Source: Microbacterium oleivorans (GTDB lineage: Bacteria > Actinomycetota > Actinomycetes > Actinomycetales > Microbacteriaceae). From it: a stretch of 64,000 nt of DNA. The stretch spans positions 438,144 through 502,143 of the forward strand of contig NZ_LSTV01000005.1 of NCBI RefSeq assembly GCF_001644225.1, read 5' to 3'. A program made the position numbers and the translations under genes. The notes below the pieces were generated by a model, which did no database searches, was not told the origin of the DNA, and saw only the letters and a list, made by a program, of their open reading frames with translations. Shown piece after piece: positions 39,620 through 48,450 of the stretch (its first letter is position 1; every line of letters starts with the position of its first letter).

Positions 39620-39642
39620 GGCCATCGCGCCTCGGACGCCGT

Positions 39643-39677
39643 CGAGGGCTCGCACCCGGAGCGGGTGCGAGCCCTCG
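39643..39677. terminator. Bidirectional terminator between TetR and phoX genes
   Basis: A 15-base perfect stem, CGAGGGCTCGCACCC (39643-39657) / GGGTGCGAGCCCTCG (39663-39677), five-base loop. Confidence 0.9.
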
Positions 39678-39693
39678 TGCGCTGCGGCCGGAG

Positions 39694-41763
39694 CTAGGCC
39701 GGGTAGACCTGCACGACCGACGGGCGGGGCGCGTTCGGCACGTCGCCCCGTCGCGTCGACCCGTAGTCGGGGAACAGTGACGTGGGTGCCGCGACCGTCC
39801 CGTTCTCGCCGGGATGCTGCACCGCGACGAACACGAGCTTCTCGCGGGCGTGGATGACGGGTCCGCACGTCTCGGCCTCACGGGGGACCGCGAGGAACTG
39901 CTGCACGTGCCCGCGCTCCCGACCCTCGAGCGGCACGCGGAACAGTCCGTCGTTGAACCCGATCGCGCTGGGGGCGCCGTCGGTGGAGATCCAAAGGGTG
40001 CCGTCCTCATCGAACGCGAGGTTGTCGGGGCACGAGATCGGCGACACCTTGTCCTTCGGGCAGCCCGCGAAGTAGGTGCTCGGGTCGGACGGGTTGCCGC
40101 ACTGCAGCAGGATGCTCCAGCCGAAGCTCGTCCCGGCCTGGCCGCGGCGCTCGGTCAGCTCGATCACGTGACCGTACCGGTTGCCCGTGCGGGGGTTCGC
40201 CTCATCCACCATCGAGGTCTTGCCGCGGTCGGTGTTGTTCGTCAGCGCGACGTAGACCTTGCCGGTGCGCGGGCTCGGCTGGACGTCCTCGGGCCGGTCC
40301 ATCTTCGTCGCCCCCACCTTGTCGGCGGCCAGCCGCGTGAAGACGAGGACCTCCTCGATCGTCATCCCCGGCACGACACTCTTGCCGTTCCGGGTGAGGG
40401 CGACCCACTCGCCGGTGCCGTCGAAGGCGCCGTCCGAGGGCAGCGTGCCCGAGCCGTCGATCTGGCCCGCCGGCGAGTCGCCGCGGAAGCGGGCGACGAA
40501 CAGGTCGCCCTCCGACAGCAGCGTCATGTTCTTCTTGCGCGACGAGCTGATGCGGTTCTTCGAGACGAACTTGTAGAGGTAGTCGTTGCGCTCGTCGTCG
40601 CCCATGTAGGCCACCACGCGGCGGTCCTCGGCCACGATGACGTTCGCGCCCTCGTGCTTGAAGCGTCCCATCGCGGTGTGCTTCTTCGGCGTCGAGGTGG
40701 GGTCCTCGGGGTCGATCTCGACGATGTACCCGAAGCGGTTGGGCTCGTTGACGTAGCCGGCGTCGAACGAGTTGAAGCGGGGGTCGTACTGCTCCCATCC
40801 GGTCGACGTCGTGCGCGAGGAGCTCGCCTGGTACCGCTTCTGGCCCGCCGTGTCGGCCGCCCAGGCGAAGTAGCCGTTGAAGTTCTCCTCGCCCGAGAGG
40901 ATCGTGCCCCACGGCGTCGTCCCGCCCGCGCAGTTGCCGAGGGTGCCCTTGACCCAGCGACCCTCGGGGTCGGCGGCGGTCTTGACCAGGTCGCAACCCG
41001 CGGCGGGACCGGTCAGCTCGAACACCGTCTCGACCGTGATGCGGCGGTTGCGGCGGCCGTCGACGACGTAGCGCCAGGGCGCGCCGCTACGACGGCGCGT
41101 GATCTCGACGACGGACATGCCCTGCGCCGCCTTGTAGACCTCCCCGCGACGGCGGAGCTCGGCGGCATCCGTCGACGGCGGGAACATGATGTTCGGGTTC
41201 ACGTACTCGTGGTTGTTGACGAGCACACCCGTCTTGCCGCTGCGGTCGGCGAGGATGTCGAGGTAGTCGCTGTTGTACCCGAACTGACGGGCCTGCGCGG
41301 CCGGGCTCTGCGCGTCGAGCGAGAAGGTCGGTGCGTCGGAGAAGAGCGGGTCGCCCCAGCGGATGATCGGCGACCAGGTCCAGCCCTTCGGCACGGTGAG
41401 CGCGTCGACGGATGCCGGGACGGGAGCGATCGGCTGGAAGGGCAGACCGTGCCCGTGCCCGCCGTGGCCGCGGGTCGCCTCGAGGAGTCCGCCCGGTGTG
41501 GCCGACGCCGCGGCGGGGTTCGCGAGGCCGAAGGCGTCGGTCGCGACGACGACCGCGCCGGCCGCCGCGGCGCCGAGGAGCGTCCGGCGCGAGAGGGCGA
41601 GCTCGGCGATGCTGCGGAACGTCGGGTTGTCCGACCCGTTGCACTCGGGGCCGAGGCAGGCGTCGGCGCACTTGAACCGGCAGGTCACCGCCGACCGCTT
41701 GCCGACGGCGTGGGCCGCGAGGGGGAGGGACGTACGGGTGGTGGGGGGTTCCAGAATCGTCAC
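39694..41763 (-). CDS. phoX: PhoX-family alkaline phosphatase (Tat-exported)
   Basis: A 689-residue DUF839/PhoX phosphatase. A Tat signal lies at about 58-85 (SRRTLLGAAAAGAVVVA, cut near AAAS), preceded by an unusually long 55-residue leader holding CRFKCADACLGPEC. The mature protein has the PhoX segments GWTWSPIIRWGDPLF, NNHEYVNPN, GGTTPWGTILSGEENFNGY and RPEDVQPSPRTGKVYVALTNN, which bind Fe and Ca. It releases phosphate from organic esters outside the cell. GTG 41763 start. It complements the PAP2 phosphatase 1.7 kb away. Confidence 0.9.
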   Translation of the reverse strand: MTILEPPTTRTSLPLAAHAVGKRSAVTCRFKCADACLGPECNGSDNPTFRSIAELALSRRTLLGAAAAGAVVVATDAFGLANPAAASATPGGLLEATRGHGGHGHGLPFQPIAPVPASVDALTVPKGWTWSPIIRWGDPLFSDAPTFSLDAQSPAAQARQFGYNSDYLDILADRSGKTGVLVNNHEYVNPNIMFPPSTDAAELRRRGEVYKAAQGMSVVEITRRRSGAPWRYVVDGRRNRRITVETVFELTGPAAGCDLVKTAADPEGRWVKGTLGNCAGGTTPWGTILSGEENFNGYFAWAADTAGQKRYQASSSRTTSTGWEQYDPRFNSFDAGYVNEPNRFGYIVEIDPEDPTSTPKKHTAMGRFKHEGANVIVAEDRRVVAYMGDDERNDYLYKFVSKNRISSSRKKNMTLLSEGDLFVARFRGDSPAGQIDGSGTLPSDGAFDGTGEWVALTRNGKSVVPGMTIEEVLVFTRLAADKVGATKMDRPEDVQPSPRTGKVYVALTNNTDRGKTSMVDEANPRTGNRYGHVIELTERRGQAGTSFGWSILLQCGNPSDPSTYFAGCPKDKVSPISCPDNLAFDEDGTLWISTDGAPSAIGFNDGLFRVPLEGRERGHVQQFLAVPREAETCGPVIHAREKLVFVAVQHPGENGTVAAPTSLFPDYGSTRRGDVPNAPRPSVVQVYPA

Positions 41764-41835
41764 CGCTCCAGGATCGGTCGCTGTTCCTGCGACCGGGTGA
41801 ATCGACGGTGAACGTCGGGTGACGGTCGCGGAGCG

Positions 41836-42369
41836 CTACCCGGCGGTCGGATCCGCCACCAACGCGTACTCGGTACCCGAACGCGTGCGTTCCACGAGCT
41901 CGTGGTCGACGAGGTATCTCCGCAGCACGGCGACGTCGTCGCTGATCAAGGCGAGGCGCTCGTTCACGGTCTGTTCGTCGACGACCTCGCCGGGCCGGAG
42001 GATGCGACCTGCGATGAGCGCGAGCAAGCGGCGCCTCTCCTCGGCGTGCGCCGGATAGCCCGTCAGTCGACCGTCGGGGGACAGGAACCGCTCGACACCC
42101 GTGGGCCGCGGCGCGGCGGGTGTCTCGGCCAGCGTCCGAGCGAAGGCCGAGCCGTCGGCCCGCAGGTCGTCGCCGTCGCCGGTGACGAGGCCGGCGCGCT
42201 GCAGCGTCTCGACCACGTGGCGGCGGCGTGAGGGAGAGAGTCGCGCGACCGCCTCGGTCAGGCTCTCGCCGAGGGTGAGCCGCGCGAACACCTCGCGCGC
42301 GCGATCGTTGGCGAGCGCGGCGACGATCGGTCGCCAGCCGTCGCCCGGTGCTCGTCCGTCCGCCGTCAT
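41836..42369 (-). CDS. DUF2087 domain regulator-like protein
   Basis: A 177-residue protein. The first 75 residues look like a winged helix (FARLTLGESLTEAVARLSPSRR.., RAGLV), and the last 75 are DUF2087: RLTGYPAHAEERRRLLALIAGRI, EQTVNERLALI.DDVAVLRRYLVDHELVERTRSGTEY. DUF2087 proteins are thought to bind DNA. ATG 42369 lies 10 bases after the stop of the acetyltransferase gene upstream on the same strand, so the two form an operon. The two quoted segments are broken by short gaps. Confidence 0.85.
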   Translation of the reverse strand: MTADGRAPGDGWRPIVAALANDRAREVFARLTLGESLTEAVARLSPSRRRHVVETLQRAGLVTGDGDDLRADGSAFARTLAETPAAPRPTGVERFLSPDGRLTGYPAHAEERRRLLALIAGRILRPGEVVDEQTVNERLALISDDVAVLRRYLVDHELVERTRSGTEYALVADPTAG

Positions 42370-42379
42370 GTGCAGCACG

Positions 42380-42991
42380 CTACCGCGCGGCGGGCAGGCG
42401 CAGCATCGCCACGGGCTGCGCACCCGGAAGGCCGGCGATCGGGCTGAGCTCCTCGAACCCGAGGCGCCGGTAGAGACGGCGGTTGTCGGGCGTGGACGAC
42501 TCGAGGTACGCGACCTGGCGCGTCGTGTCGAGGGTGTCGAGCTGCGCCGACAGCAGCGCCTTGCCGACGCCCTTGCCGCGCGCGGCGGCGCTCACCCCGA
42601 TCTCGGCCAGGTACCAGTGCGGGGCGCGCGGCCGGTGACGGGCCAGTCGCGAGAGCAGGGCGAGGGCGCGGGGGATGCCGAGCCAGCCGAGCGCGCGCCC
42701 GAACCGAGGGAGCTCGCCCACCTGGCGCGCGAGGGAGCCGCGCTCGGCGTGCGGCCCCTCCCAGGCGGCGACACCGAGGATCGTCCCGTCGGCGTCGTGG
42801 GCGAGATCGACCGTACCCGTCGCGTAGGGACCGCTGGCGAGGAGAGCGTGGAACAGGTCGGTGAGCCGCTCGCGTCGCCGGGCCGAGCCGGGCACGACGC
42901 TCGCCATGACCGGGTCCTTCTCGAACGCCTCGGCGAGGACCGCGGCGGCGGGAGCGAGGTCGTCGGCGCGGGCGGGGGTCACGGTGATCAT
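42380..42991 (-). CDS. GNAT family N-acetyltransferase
   Basis: A 203-residue acetyltransferase. Motif A, for acetyl-CoA, is IGVSAAARGKGVGKALL with Q/R-x-x-G-x-G/A-type loop (about 131-147); motif B follows with AYLESSTPDNRRLYRRLGFEE. The pattern fits GNATs with an RPAR-like N-terminal. GGAGAGATC precedes the ATG. It heads an operon with the DUF2087 gene and is divergent from a TetR regulator at 43067. Acceptor substrate unknown. Confidence 0.9.
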   Translation of the reverse strand: MITVTPARADDLAPAAAVLAEAFEKDPVMASVVPGSARRRERLTDLFHALLASGPYATGTVDLAHDADGTILGVAAWEGPHAERGSLARQVGELPRFGRALGWLGIPRALALLSRLARHRPRAPHWYLAEIGVSAAARGKGVGKALLSAQLDTLDTTRQVAYLESSTPDNRRLYRRLGFEELSPIAGLPGAQPVAMLRLPAAR

Positions 42992-43066
42992 GATCTCTCC
43001 TTGAATTGGTCCAGGTGGATAAAACTAGTATGGAGTCGCCCACGCGCCGCCCGCTCGGAGATCACT
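42992..43066. promoter_or_regulatory. Divergent promoter region, GNAT / TetR
   Basis: A 75-base gap with an AT-rich centre (GATAAAACTAGTATGG) that holds ACTAGT, a perfect hexamer palindrome at 43024-43029. It must carry both promoters and probably the TetR operator. CGGAG at 43056 is the TetR ribosome site. Confidence 0.4.
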
Positions 43067-43684
43067 GTGAACGATCCGTCACCCCGCCGGACCTACCTCG
43101 ACGTCGACGACCGACGCCGGCAGCTGCTCGACGCCGCGGTGCAGGTGATGGTGGACGACGGAGTCTCGGCCCTGTCGCTGCGCACCGTCGCCCAGCGCGC
43201 CGGCGTCGCCCACCGCGTCGTCAGCTACGCGTTCGGCTCGAAGACCGAGCTCGTCTCGGCGCTGCTGCGCCGCGAGTCCGAACTCCTGACGGGGCGACTC
43301 TGGGCCGAGCCGCTCGCCCCTCTGCCTCTCGCGGAGGCGGTCGCCGCGGCGCTGACGACCGTGATCGCCGTAATGCAGCGCGACCGCGTGCGCCACGAGC
43401 GGCTGGCCGAGCTCACCGCGATGGCCCGCGCATCGGCAGCGCTCGCCGACGCCGCCCGTGCCGACGCCGAGGCCGTGCGCACCGAGATCGAACGGCTCGT
43501 CGAGGCGTGGGCGGCGGCCCGCGGCGCCGCGACGACGGTCCCCACCGCGACGCTCGTCGCCGTCATCCACGCCGCCGCCGAGGGGCTGGCGGGGTGGTGG
43601 CTCGCGACCGGCGACGACGCGCACATCGACGACGTCATCCGGGCGCTGTCGGCAGGTCTCGCCGCGTACGAGCGCCCCCGTTGA
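43067..43684 (+). CDS. TetR/AcrR family regulator
   Basis: A 205-residue TetR protein. Residues about 15-60 carry the helix-turn-helix (RRQLLDAAVQVMVDDGVSAL, then VAQRAGVAHRVVSYAFGSK). GTG 43067 is chosen for GGAG seven bases upstream; a much longer open frame upstream has no start signal. It is divergent from the acetyltransferase operon and 73 bases before an acyl-CoA ligase, either of which may be its target. Confidence 0.88.
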   Translation: MNDPSPRRTYLDVDDRRRQLLDAAVQVMVDDGVSALSLRTVAQRAGVAHRVVSYAFGSKTELVSALLRRESELLTGRLWAEPLAPLPLAEAVAAALTTVIAVMQRDRVRHERLAELTAMARASAALADAARADAEAVRTEIERLVEAWAAARGAATTVPTATLVAVIHAAAEGLAGWWLATGDDAHIDDVIRALSAGLAAYERPR

Positions 43685-43757
43685 CGTCCGCGTCAACCCT
43701 CAGTCGACCCATGGGAGCGCCGCCCTACGCTGGCGGGACACCGAGGAGGACATCACC

Positions 43758-45467
43758 ATGAGCCCGACACCCCCGGCATCCGATCTGCAGGACCGCCCCT
43801 GGCTGGCCGCCTACGCCCCCGGCGTCCCCACCGACATCGACCCCGTCGACGAGACTCTCGTGGATCTGCTCGACCATGCGGTCGAGCGCTACGGCAGCAA
43901 GGTCGCGACGGAGTTCTTCGGGGCCGAGACGACCTACGCCGAGCTCGGCGAGCAGGTCGACCGCGCCGCCAACGCGTTGCGCAAGCTCGGGGTCGGGGCC
44001 GGTGACCGCGTCGCCCTCGTGCTGCCCAACTGCCCCCAGCACATCGTCGCGTTCTACGCCGCGCTGCGGATCGGCGCGATCGTCGTCGAGCACAACCCGA
44101 CCTACACAGCCCGCGAACTGCGGCACCAGTTCGAGGTGCACGAGGCGGTCGTCGCGATCGTCTGGGACAAGGTCGCCGACATCGTCGCGGAGTTCCCGAG
44201 CGACGTCGCCCCCGGCGCGATCGTCGCCGTCGATATGACCGACGCGCTGCCGTGGGCGATGCGGACGGCCCTGCGCGTGCCGGTGCCGGCGCTGCGGGAG
44301 CGGCGCGAGGCGATGACCTCGAAGCCCACCGCCCGCGGCATCATCCGGTGGTCGCAGTTCACCAAGGCCCGCCGGCTGTCGCGCAAGCACCTGCGCCCGG
44401 TCCTCGACGACACGGCGCTCCTGCAGCTGACGAGCGGGACGACCGGGATGCCGAAGGCCGCCGTCCTGTCGCACCGCAACCTCCGCTCCAACGCGGCGCA
44501 GGGGCGCGCGTGGGTGCCGGGGCTCCGCGAAGGCGAGGAGACCTTCTACGCCGTCCTGCCGATGTTCCACGCCTACGGGCTGACGCTCTGCCTCACCTTC
44601 GCGGTGTCGATCGGCGCGCGCATCGTGCTGTTCCCGAAGTTCGACGTCGACCTCGTCGTCGGCGCGCTCAAGAAGTCGCCGCCCACCTTCCTGCCCGGCG
44701 TCCCGCCGATCTACGACGCGCTGTCGCGCGCGAGCACCCGCAAGGGCGTCGACCTCTCCAGCATCCGCTTCGCGATCTCGGGTGCCATGAGCCTGCCCGT
44801 CCCGACGGTGACGCGGTGGGAGGAGGCGACGGGGGGCCTGCTCGTCGAGGGCTACGGCATGACCGAGACCTCGCCCGTCGCGCTCGGCAACCCGATCGGC
44901 CCGACTCGGCGGCCCGGCACGGTCGGCGTGCCGTTCCCGAGCACCTTCATCCGCGTCGTCGACCCCGACGACCCGACCGTCGACCGCCCCGCGAGCGAGG
45001 CGGGCGAACTGCTCATCCGCGGACCCCAGGTGTTCCAGGGGTACTGGCGCCGGCCCGAGGACACCGCCGCGGTCCTGCTCGACGGCGGCTGGCTGCGCAC
45101 CGGCGACATCGTCACCGTCTCGGAGGACGGATTCGTCACCGTCGTCGACCGCGTCAAGGAGCTCATCATCACGGGCGGATTCAACGTCAGCCCGAGCGAG
45201 GTCGAGCAGGTGCTCACCCTCCATCCCGACGTCGAGTCCGCCGCGGTCGTCGGCGTGCCGCGGCCGACCGGCGGCGAGGACGTGGTCGCCGCGGTCGTGA
45301 TGAAGGAGGGGACGGCGTTCGAGGCATCCGCTCTCAAGGACTTCGCCCGGTCGCACCTCGCGTCGTACAAGGTGCCGCGCAAGGTCGTGCAGCTCGACGA
45401 CCTGCCGCGATCGCAGATCGGCAAGGTGCTGCGCCGTCAGGTGCGCGAGCAGCTGACCGCGCGCTGA
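43758..45467 (+). CDS. Long-chain fatty acid--CoA ligase
   Basis: A 569-residue AMP-forming ligase. The P-loop-like motif is LQLTSGTTGMPKAAVLSH (about 218-235), the second is EGYGMTETSPV, then WLRTGDIV and the closing ..KELIITGGFNVSPSEVE and DLPRSQIGKVLRR with the catalytic Lys. It activates fatty acids to acyl-CoA through acyl-AMP. GAGGAGG precedes the ATG. It follows a TetR regulator on the same strand, a common arrangement for FadR-type control. Confidence 0.92.
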   Translation: MSPTPPASDLQDRPWLAAYAPGVPTDIDPVDETLVDLLDHAVERYGSKVATEFFGAETTYAELGEQVDRAANALRKLGVGAGDRVALVLPNCPQHIVAFYAALRIGAIVVEHNPTYTARELRHQFEVHEAVVAIVWDKVADIVAEFPSDVAPGAIVAVDMTDALPWAMRTALRVPVPALRERREAMTSKPTARGIIRWSQFTKARRLSRKHLRPVLDDTALLQLTSGTTGMPKAAVLSHRNLRSNAAQGRAWVPGLREGEETFYAVLPMFHAYGLTLCLTFAVSIGARIVLFPKFDVDLVVGALKKSPPTFLPGVPPIYDALSRASTRKGVDLSSIRFAISGAMSLPVPTVTRWEEATGGLLVEGYGMTETSPVALGNPIGPTRRPGTVGVPFPSTFIRVVDPDDPTVDRPASEAGELLIRGPQVFQGYWRRPEDTAAVLLDGGWLRTGDIVTVSEDGFVTVVDRVKELIITGGFNVSPSEVEQVLTLHPDVESAAVVGVPRPTGGEDVVAAVVMKEGTAFEASALKDFARSHLASYKVPRKVVQLDDLPRSQIGKVLRRQVREQLTAR

Positions 45468-45547
45468 TCTGTCAAGGCCTCTCGCCGCCGGCATCCGTGA
45501 ATGGCAGGGTGGATGCCGCACCCCCACCACCCCGTCGAAGGAGACCC

Positions 45548-46432
45548 ATGTCGCAGCGCACCCTCGGACCGTTCACCGTCTCGGCCATCGGACTCGGCGC
45601 CATGCCGGTCTCGATGAACGGCAACGGCATCCCGTCGCACGAGGACGCCGTCACGACCGTGCGGGCGGCGCTGGACGCCGGCGTCACCCTGATCGACACC
45701 GCCGACATCTACGCGCCCAGCTGGGACGAGATGGGCCACAACGAGCGCATCGTCGCCGACGCGCTCGCCGGCTGGGACGGCGACCGGTCGTCGATCGTCG
45801 TCGCCACGAAGGGCGGCATCACGCGCACCGCGGAGAAGGACTTCGGACGCGACGGCTCGCTCGACTACCTTCGCAGCGCCGTGCAGAAGTCGCTGCAGAA
45901 CCTGAAGGTCGACGTCATCGACCTGTACCAGTACCACCGGCCCGACCGGTGGATGGTCTACGGCGAGATCATGCAGAACCTGAAGACCCTGCAGGACGAG
46001 GGACTCGTCCGCACGGTCGGCATCTCGAACGCGAGCGTCGAAGAGATCCAGATCGCGCAGGAGGTGCTCGGCGAGGGAGGTCTTACGAGCGTGCAGAACG
46101 AGTTCTCGCCGCGGCATCCCGGCAGCTACGGCGAACTGACCTACTGCGTCGAGCACGGCATCCCTTTCCTGCCGTGGAGCCCCCTCGGCGGCATCGGTGG
46201 CGCGGGCACGGTCGGCGAGCGGTTCACCGCGTTCGCCGAGATCGGCCGCGAGCACGGCGTCAGCCCTCAGCAGGTCGTCCTCGCGTGGGAGCTGTCGCTC
46301 GGCGAGACCGTCATCCCCATCCCCGGGGCGAGCCGCCCGGCATCCATCACCGACTCGTTCCAGGCGCGCAACCTCGAGCTCTCGGCGGACGAGCTCGCCC
46401 GCTGCTCCGCCGCGGTCGGCATCGACGTCTGA
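45548..46432 (+). CDS. Aldo/keto reductase
   Basis: A 294-residue NADPH-dependent AKR of the YdhF/Tas-like type. The TIM barrel shows LIDTADIYAPSWDEMGHNE with catalytic D and Y (about D50, Y54), K in VATKGGI (about 84), and H in YQYHRPDR (about 123); cofactor segment is PIPGASRPASI near 265-275. AGGAGAC precedes ATG 45548. A single gene. The substrate is unknown; likely a small aldehyde or ketone. Confidence 0.9.
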   Translation: MSQRTLGPFTVSAIGLGAMPVSMNGNGIPSHEDAVTTVRAALDAGVTLIDTADIYAPSWDEMGHNERIVADALAGWDGDRSSIVVATKGGITRTAEKDFGRDGSLDYLRSAVQKSLQNLKVDVIDLYQYHRPDRWMVYGEIMQNLKTLQDEGLVRTVGISNASVEEIQIAQEVLGEGGLTSVQNEFSPRHPGSYGELTYCVEHGIPFLPWSPLGGIGGAGTVGERFTAFAEIGREHGVSPQQVVLAWELSLGETVIPIPGASRPASITDSFQARNLELSADELARCSAAVGIDV

Positions 46433-46464
46433 GGCGGGCTTCGATCTCCGGGATCCGGTTGGGT

Positions 46465-46539
46465 GTGCCGGGTGCAGGTTCAGCGTGCGTTGCGTGGCCC
46501 GTACGGGCCTGATGCGGCCGCCTGACCTGTACTCGGCAC
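46465..46539. repeat. Palindromic repeat, family B, copy 1
   Basis: Outer arms GTGCCGGGTGCAGGTTCAG (46465-46483) and CTGACCTGTACTCGGCAC (46522-46539) are nearly complementary. The interior holds a perfect 14-base palindrome GGCCCGTACGGGCC (46496-46509). A second copy starts 150 bases later. Confidence 0.75.
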
Positions 46540-46616
46540 GCGTCGGCCTGCGGTGACGCCCGGTACGTCGTCGGCGATGGGGTCCGCGGCTAGCTCGACC
46601 CTGAGCCGCGGTGGTT

Positions 46617-46691
46617 GTGCCGAGTGCAGGTTCAGGGCGAGAAGTGGCGACCGTGGCGGCCCGAAGCCGCCGGCTGACCTGCACTCGGGAC
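46617..46691. repeat. Palindromic repeat, family B, copy 2
   Basis: Outer arms GTGCCGAGTGCAGGTTCAG (46617-46635) and CTGACCTGCACTCGGGAC (46674-46691). The interior differs from copy 1 but forms its own stem, GGCGGC (46655-46660) / GCCGCC (46666-46671). The right arm ends one base before the recQ stop codon, so the repeat may serve as its 3' end. Confidence 0.75.
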
Positions 46692-46692
46692 G

Positions 46693-48348
46693 TCAGCCGG
46701 CCTTGAGCAGGTGCTCCCGCTCGACGATCTCGAGCGACAGCACCTTGTAACCCTCGCTGTCGAAGAACACCCGCATCCGGTCGTCGTCGATCGAGACGAC
46801 GGTGCCGGCACCCCACTCGCGGTGCGAGATCTTCTCGTCGACCACGAAGCCCGAGTCGGAGGGGGATGCCGCGGCCCGCGCGGCGTCGACGGCTCCCGCC
46901 GCGCACGTGTCGCAGTTGCCGCACGGCTCGTCGAGTTCCTGCCCGAAATAGCCGAGCAGCACCTGCCGTCGGCAGCGCCGCGTCTCGGCGTACTCCCGCA
47001 TCGTCTCGATGCGGGAGCGTTCGATGCGCTCGCGCTCCTCGACCCGTTCCAGCGCGGCCTTCACGGCGGCGCGCTCGTCGAGGTTGCGCCGCAGCGAGAC
47101 ACCCGATTTCGACGCGCGCGCCGACCCGGTGTCGACGAGCAGCGTGAGCAGCCCGGTGACGCGCCGGGGTGACAGGCCCGCGTCCGTCGCGAGGGCGGAC
47201 TTCGTGCGGGCCCGGGTCGACATGGCGCGCATGAGGGTGCGCAGCTCCGCGGCATCCGGGTTCTTCGTCGCGAAGTAGCGCCGCAGGGCGAGGTCCTCGG
47301 CGCGGTAGTGCAGGGTGCCGTGGGCCTCTTCGCCGTCGCGGCCGGCGCGGCCGAGCTCCTGGAAGTAGGCGTCGATGGACTCGGGGACGTCGGCGTGGAT
47401 GACGAAGCGCACGTTCTCCTTGTCGATGCCCATGCCGAAAGCGCTCGTCGCGACGACGACGTCGAGGTCGTCGCAGAGGAACTGCCGGTGCACCTCGGCG
47501 CGCTCCTTCGCCGGCAGGCCCGCGTGGTACGCGCGCGCCCGCTTGCCGCGGCCGACGAGCTCGTCGGCGTAGAGCTCCGCCGAGCGTCGCGTCGAGGTGT
47601 AGAGCAGCCCGGGGACCGGCAGCGACGCGACCTCGTCGACGACGGCGGCGCGCTTCTCGCGGTCGTCGCCGTGACGGCGCACACCGAGGCGGATCGACGG
47701 CCGGTCGACGTCGCCGATGTGCACCGAGGGGTCGTCGAGCCCGAGACGGGCGGCGATCTCGTCGCGGACGGGAGTGGATGCCGTCGCCGTCAGCGCGAGG
47801 ATCGGGGGCCGCCCGAGCCGCGCCGCGACCTCTCCGAGGGCCAGGTAGTCGGGACGGAAGTCGTGCCCCCACGAGGCGATGCAGTGCGCCTCGTCGACGG
47901 CCAGCAGGGCGATGTCGAGTTTCGCGAGCTCGGTGACGACCTCGTCGTTGGCGAGCTGTTCGGGTGCGAGCAGGACGTAGGTCGCCTCGCCCGCGCGCAG
48001 GCGGCGCCACGCCTCGGCGCGGGCCTTCTCACCGCGACCGGAGTGCAGGGCGACCGCCGTCGGTGCGTCGGGTGCGTGCTCGAGACCCGCAAGCTGGTCC
48101 TCCTGCAGGGCGATGAGGGGGGAGACCACGACGGTCACGCCCGGGCGCAGGGCCGCGGTCACCTGGTAGACGGCGGACTTGCCCGATCCCGTCGCCCAGA
48201 CCACCAGCACGTCGCGTCCGCCGGCGGCCGCCTCGATCGCGTCGAGCTGGGCCGGGCGCAGGTGCGTGAGCCCGAACCGCTCGGCGGCGACGCGCTCGAC
48301 CTCGGCGCGGTCGGGGGCGGACGGAGCAGAGGTGGAGCGGCGTGGCAT
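46693..48348 (-). CDS. recQ: RecQ family ATP-dependent DNA helicase
   Basis: A 551-residue superfamily 2 helicase. Walker A is TGSGKS (K57), DEAH box 152-155 in VDEAHCIASWGHDFRP, motif VI QELGRAGRDGEEA. The zinc-binding RecQ-Ct domain has CRRQVLLGYFG..CGNCDTC. HRDC is missing; the C-terminus is a short WGAGTVVSIDDDRMRVFFD beta domain, as in many actinobacterial RecQ proteins. It acts in recombination and fork repair. GGAGGG lies just before the ATG. Confidence 0.93.
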   Translation of the reverse strand: MPRRSTSAPSAPDRAEVERVAAERFGLTHLRPAQLDAIEAAAGGRDVLVVWATGSGKSAVYQVTAALRPGVTVVVSPLIALQEDQLAGLEHAPDAPTAVALHSGRGEKARAEAWRRLRAGEATYVLLAPEQLANDEVVTELAKLDIALLAVDEAHCIASWGHDFRPDYLALGEVAARLGRPPILALTATASTPVRDEIAARLGLDDPSVHIGDVDRPSIRLGVRRHGDDREKRAAVVDEVASLPVPGLLYTSTRRSAELYADELVGRGKRARAYHAGLPAKERAEVHRQFLCDDLDVVVATSAFGMGIDKENVRFVIHADVPESIDAYFQELGRAGRDGEEAHGTLHYRAEDLALRRYFATKNPDAAELRTLMRAMSTRARTKSALATDAGLSPRRVTGLLTLLVDTGSARASKSGVSLRRNLDERAAVKAALERVEERERIERSRIETMREYAETRRCRRQVLLGYFGQELDEPCGNCDTCAAGAVDAARAAASPSDSGFVVDEKISHREWGAGTVVSIDDDRMRVFFDSEGYKVLSLEIVEREHLLKAG

Positions 48349-48450
48349 CCCTCCACGGTCGTCGAGGAAACGGCATCTGCGGACACCCTTGACACGCCCG
48401 TAGTATGCAGATGCCGGTCGAGGGGGTCGGCACGTCATCCTGGGGGACGC

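Noticed and set aside
47308..48450. Extended plus-strand frame joining the large secreted protein upstream
   Set aside because: It runs antisense through recQ; the signal-peptide start at 48451 has a ribosome site.
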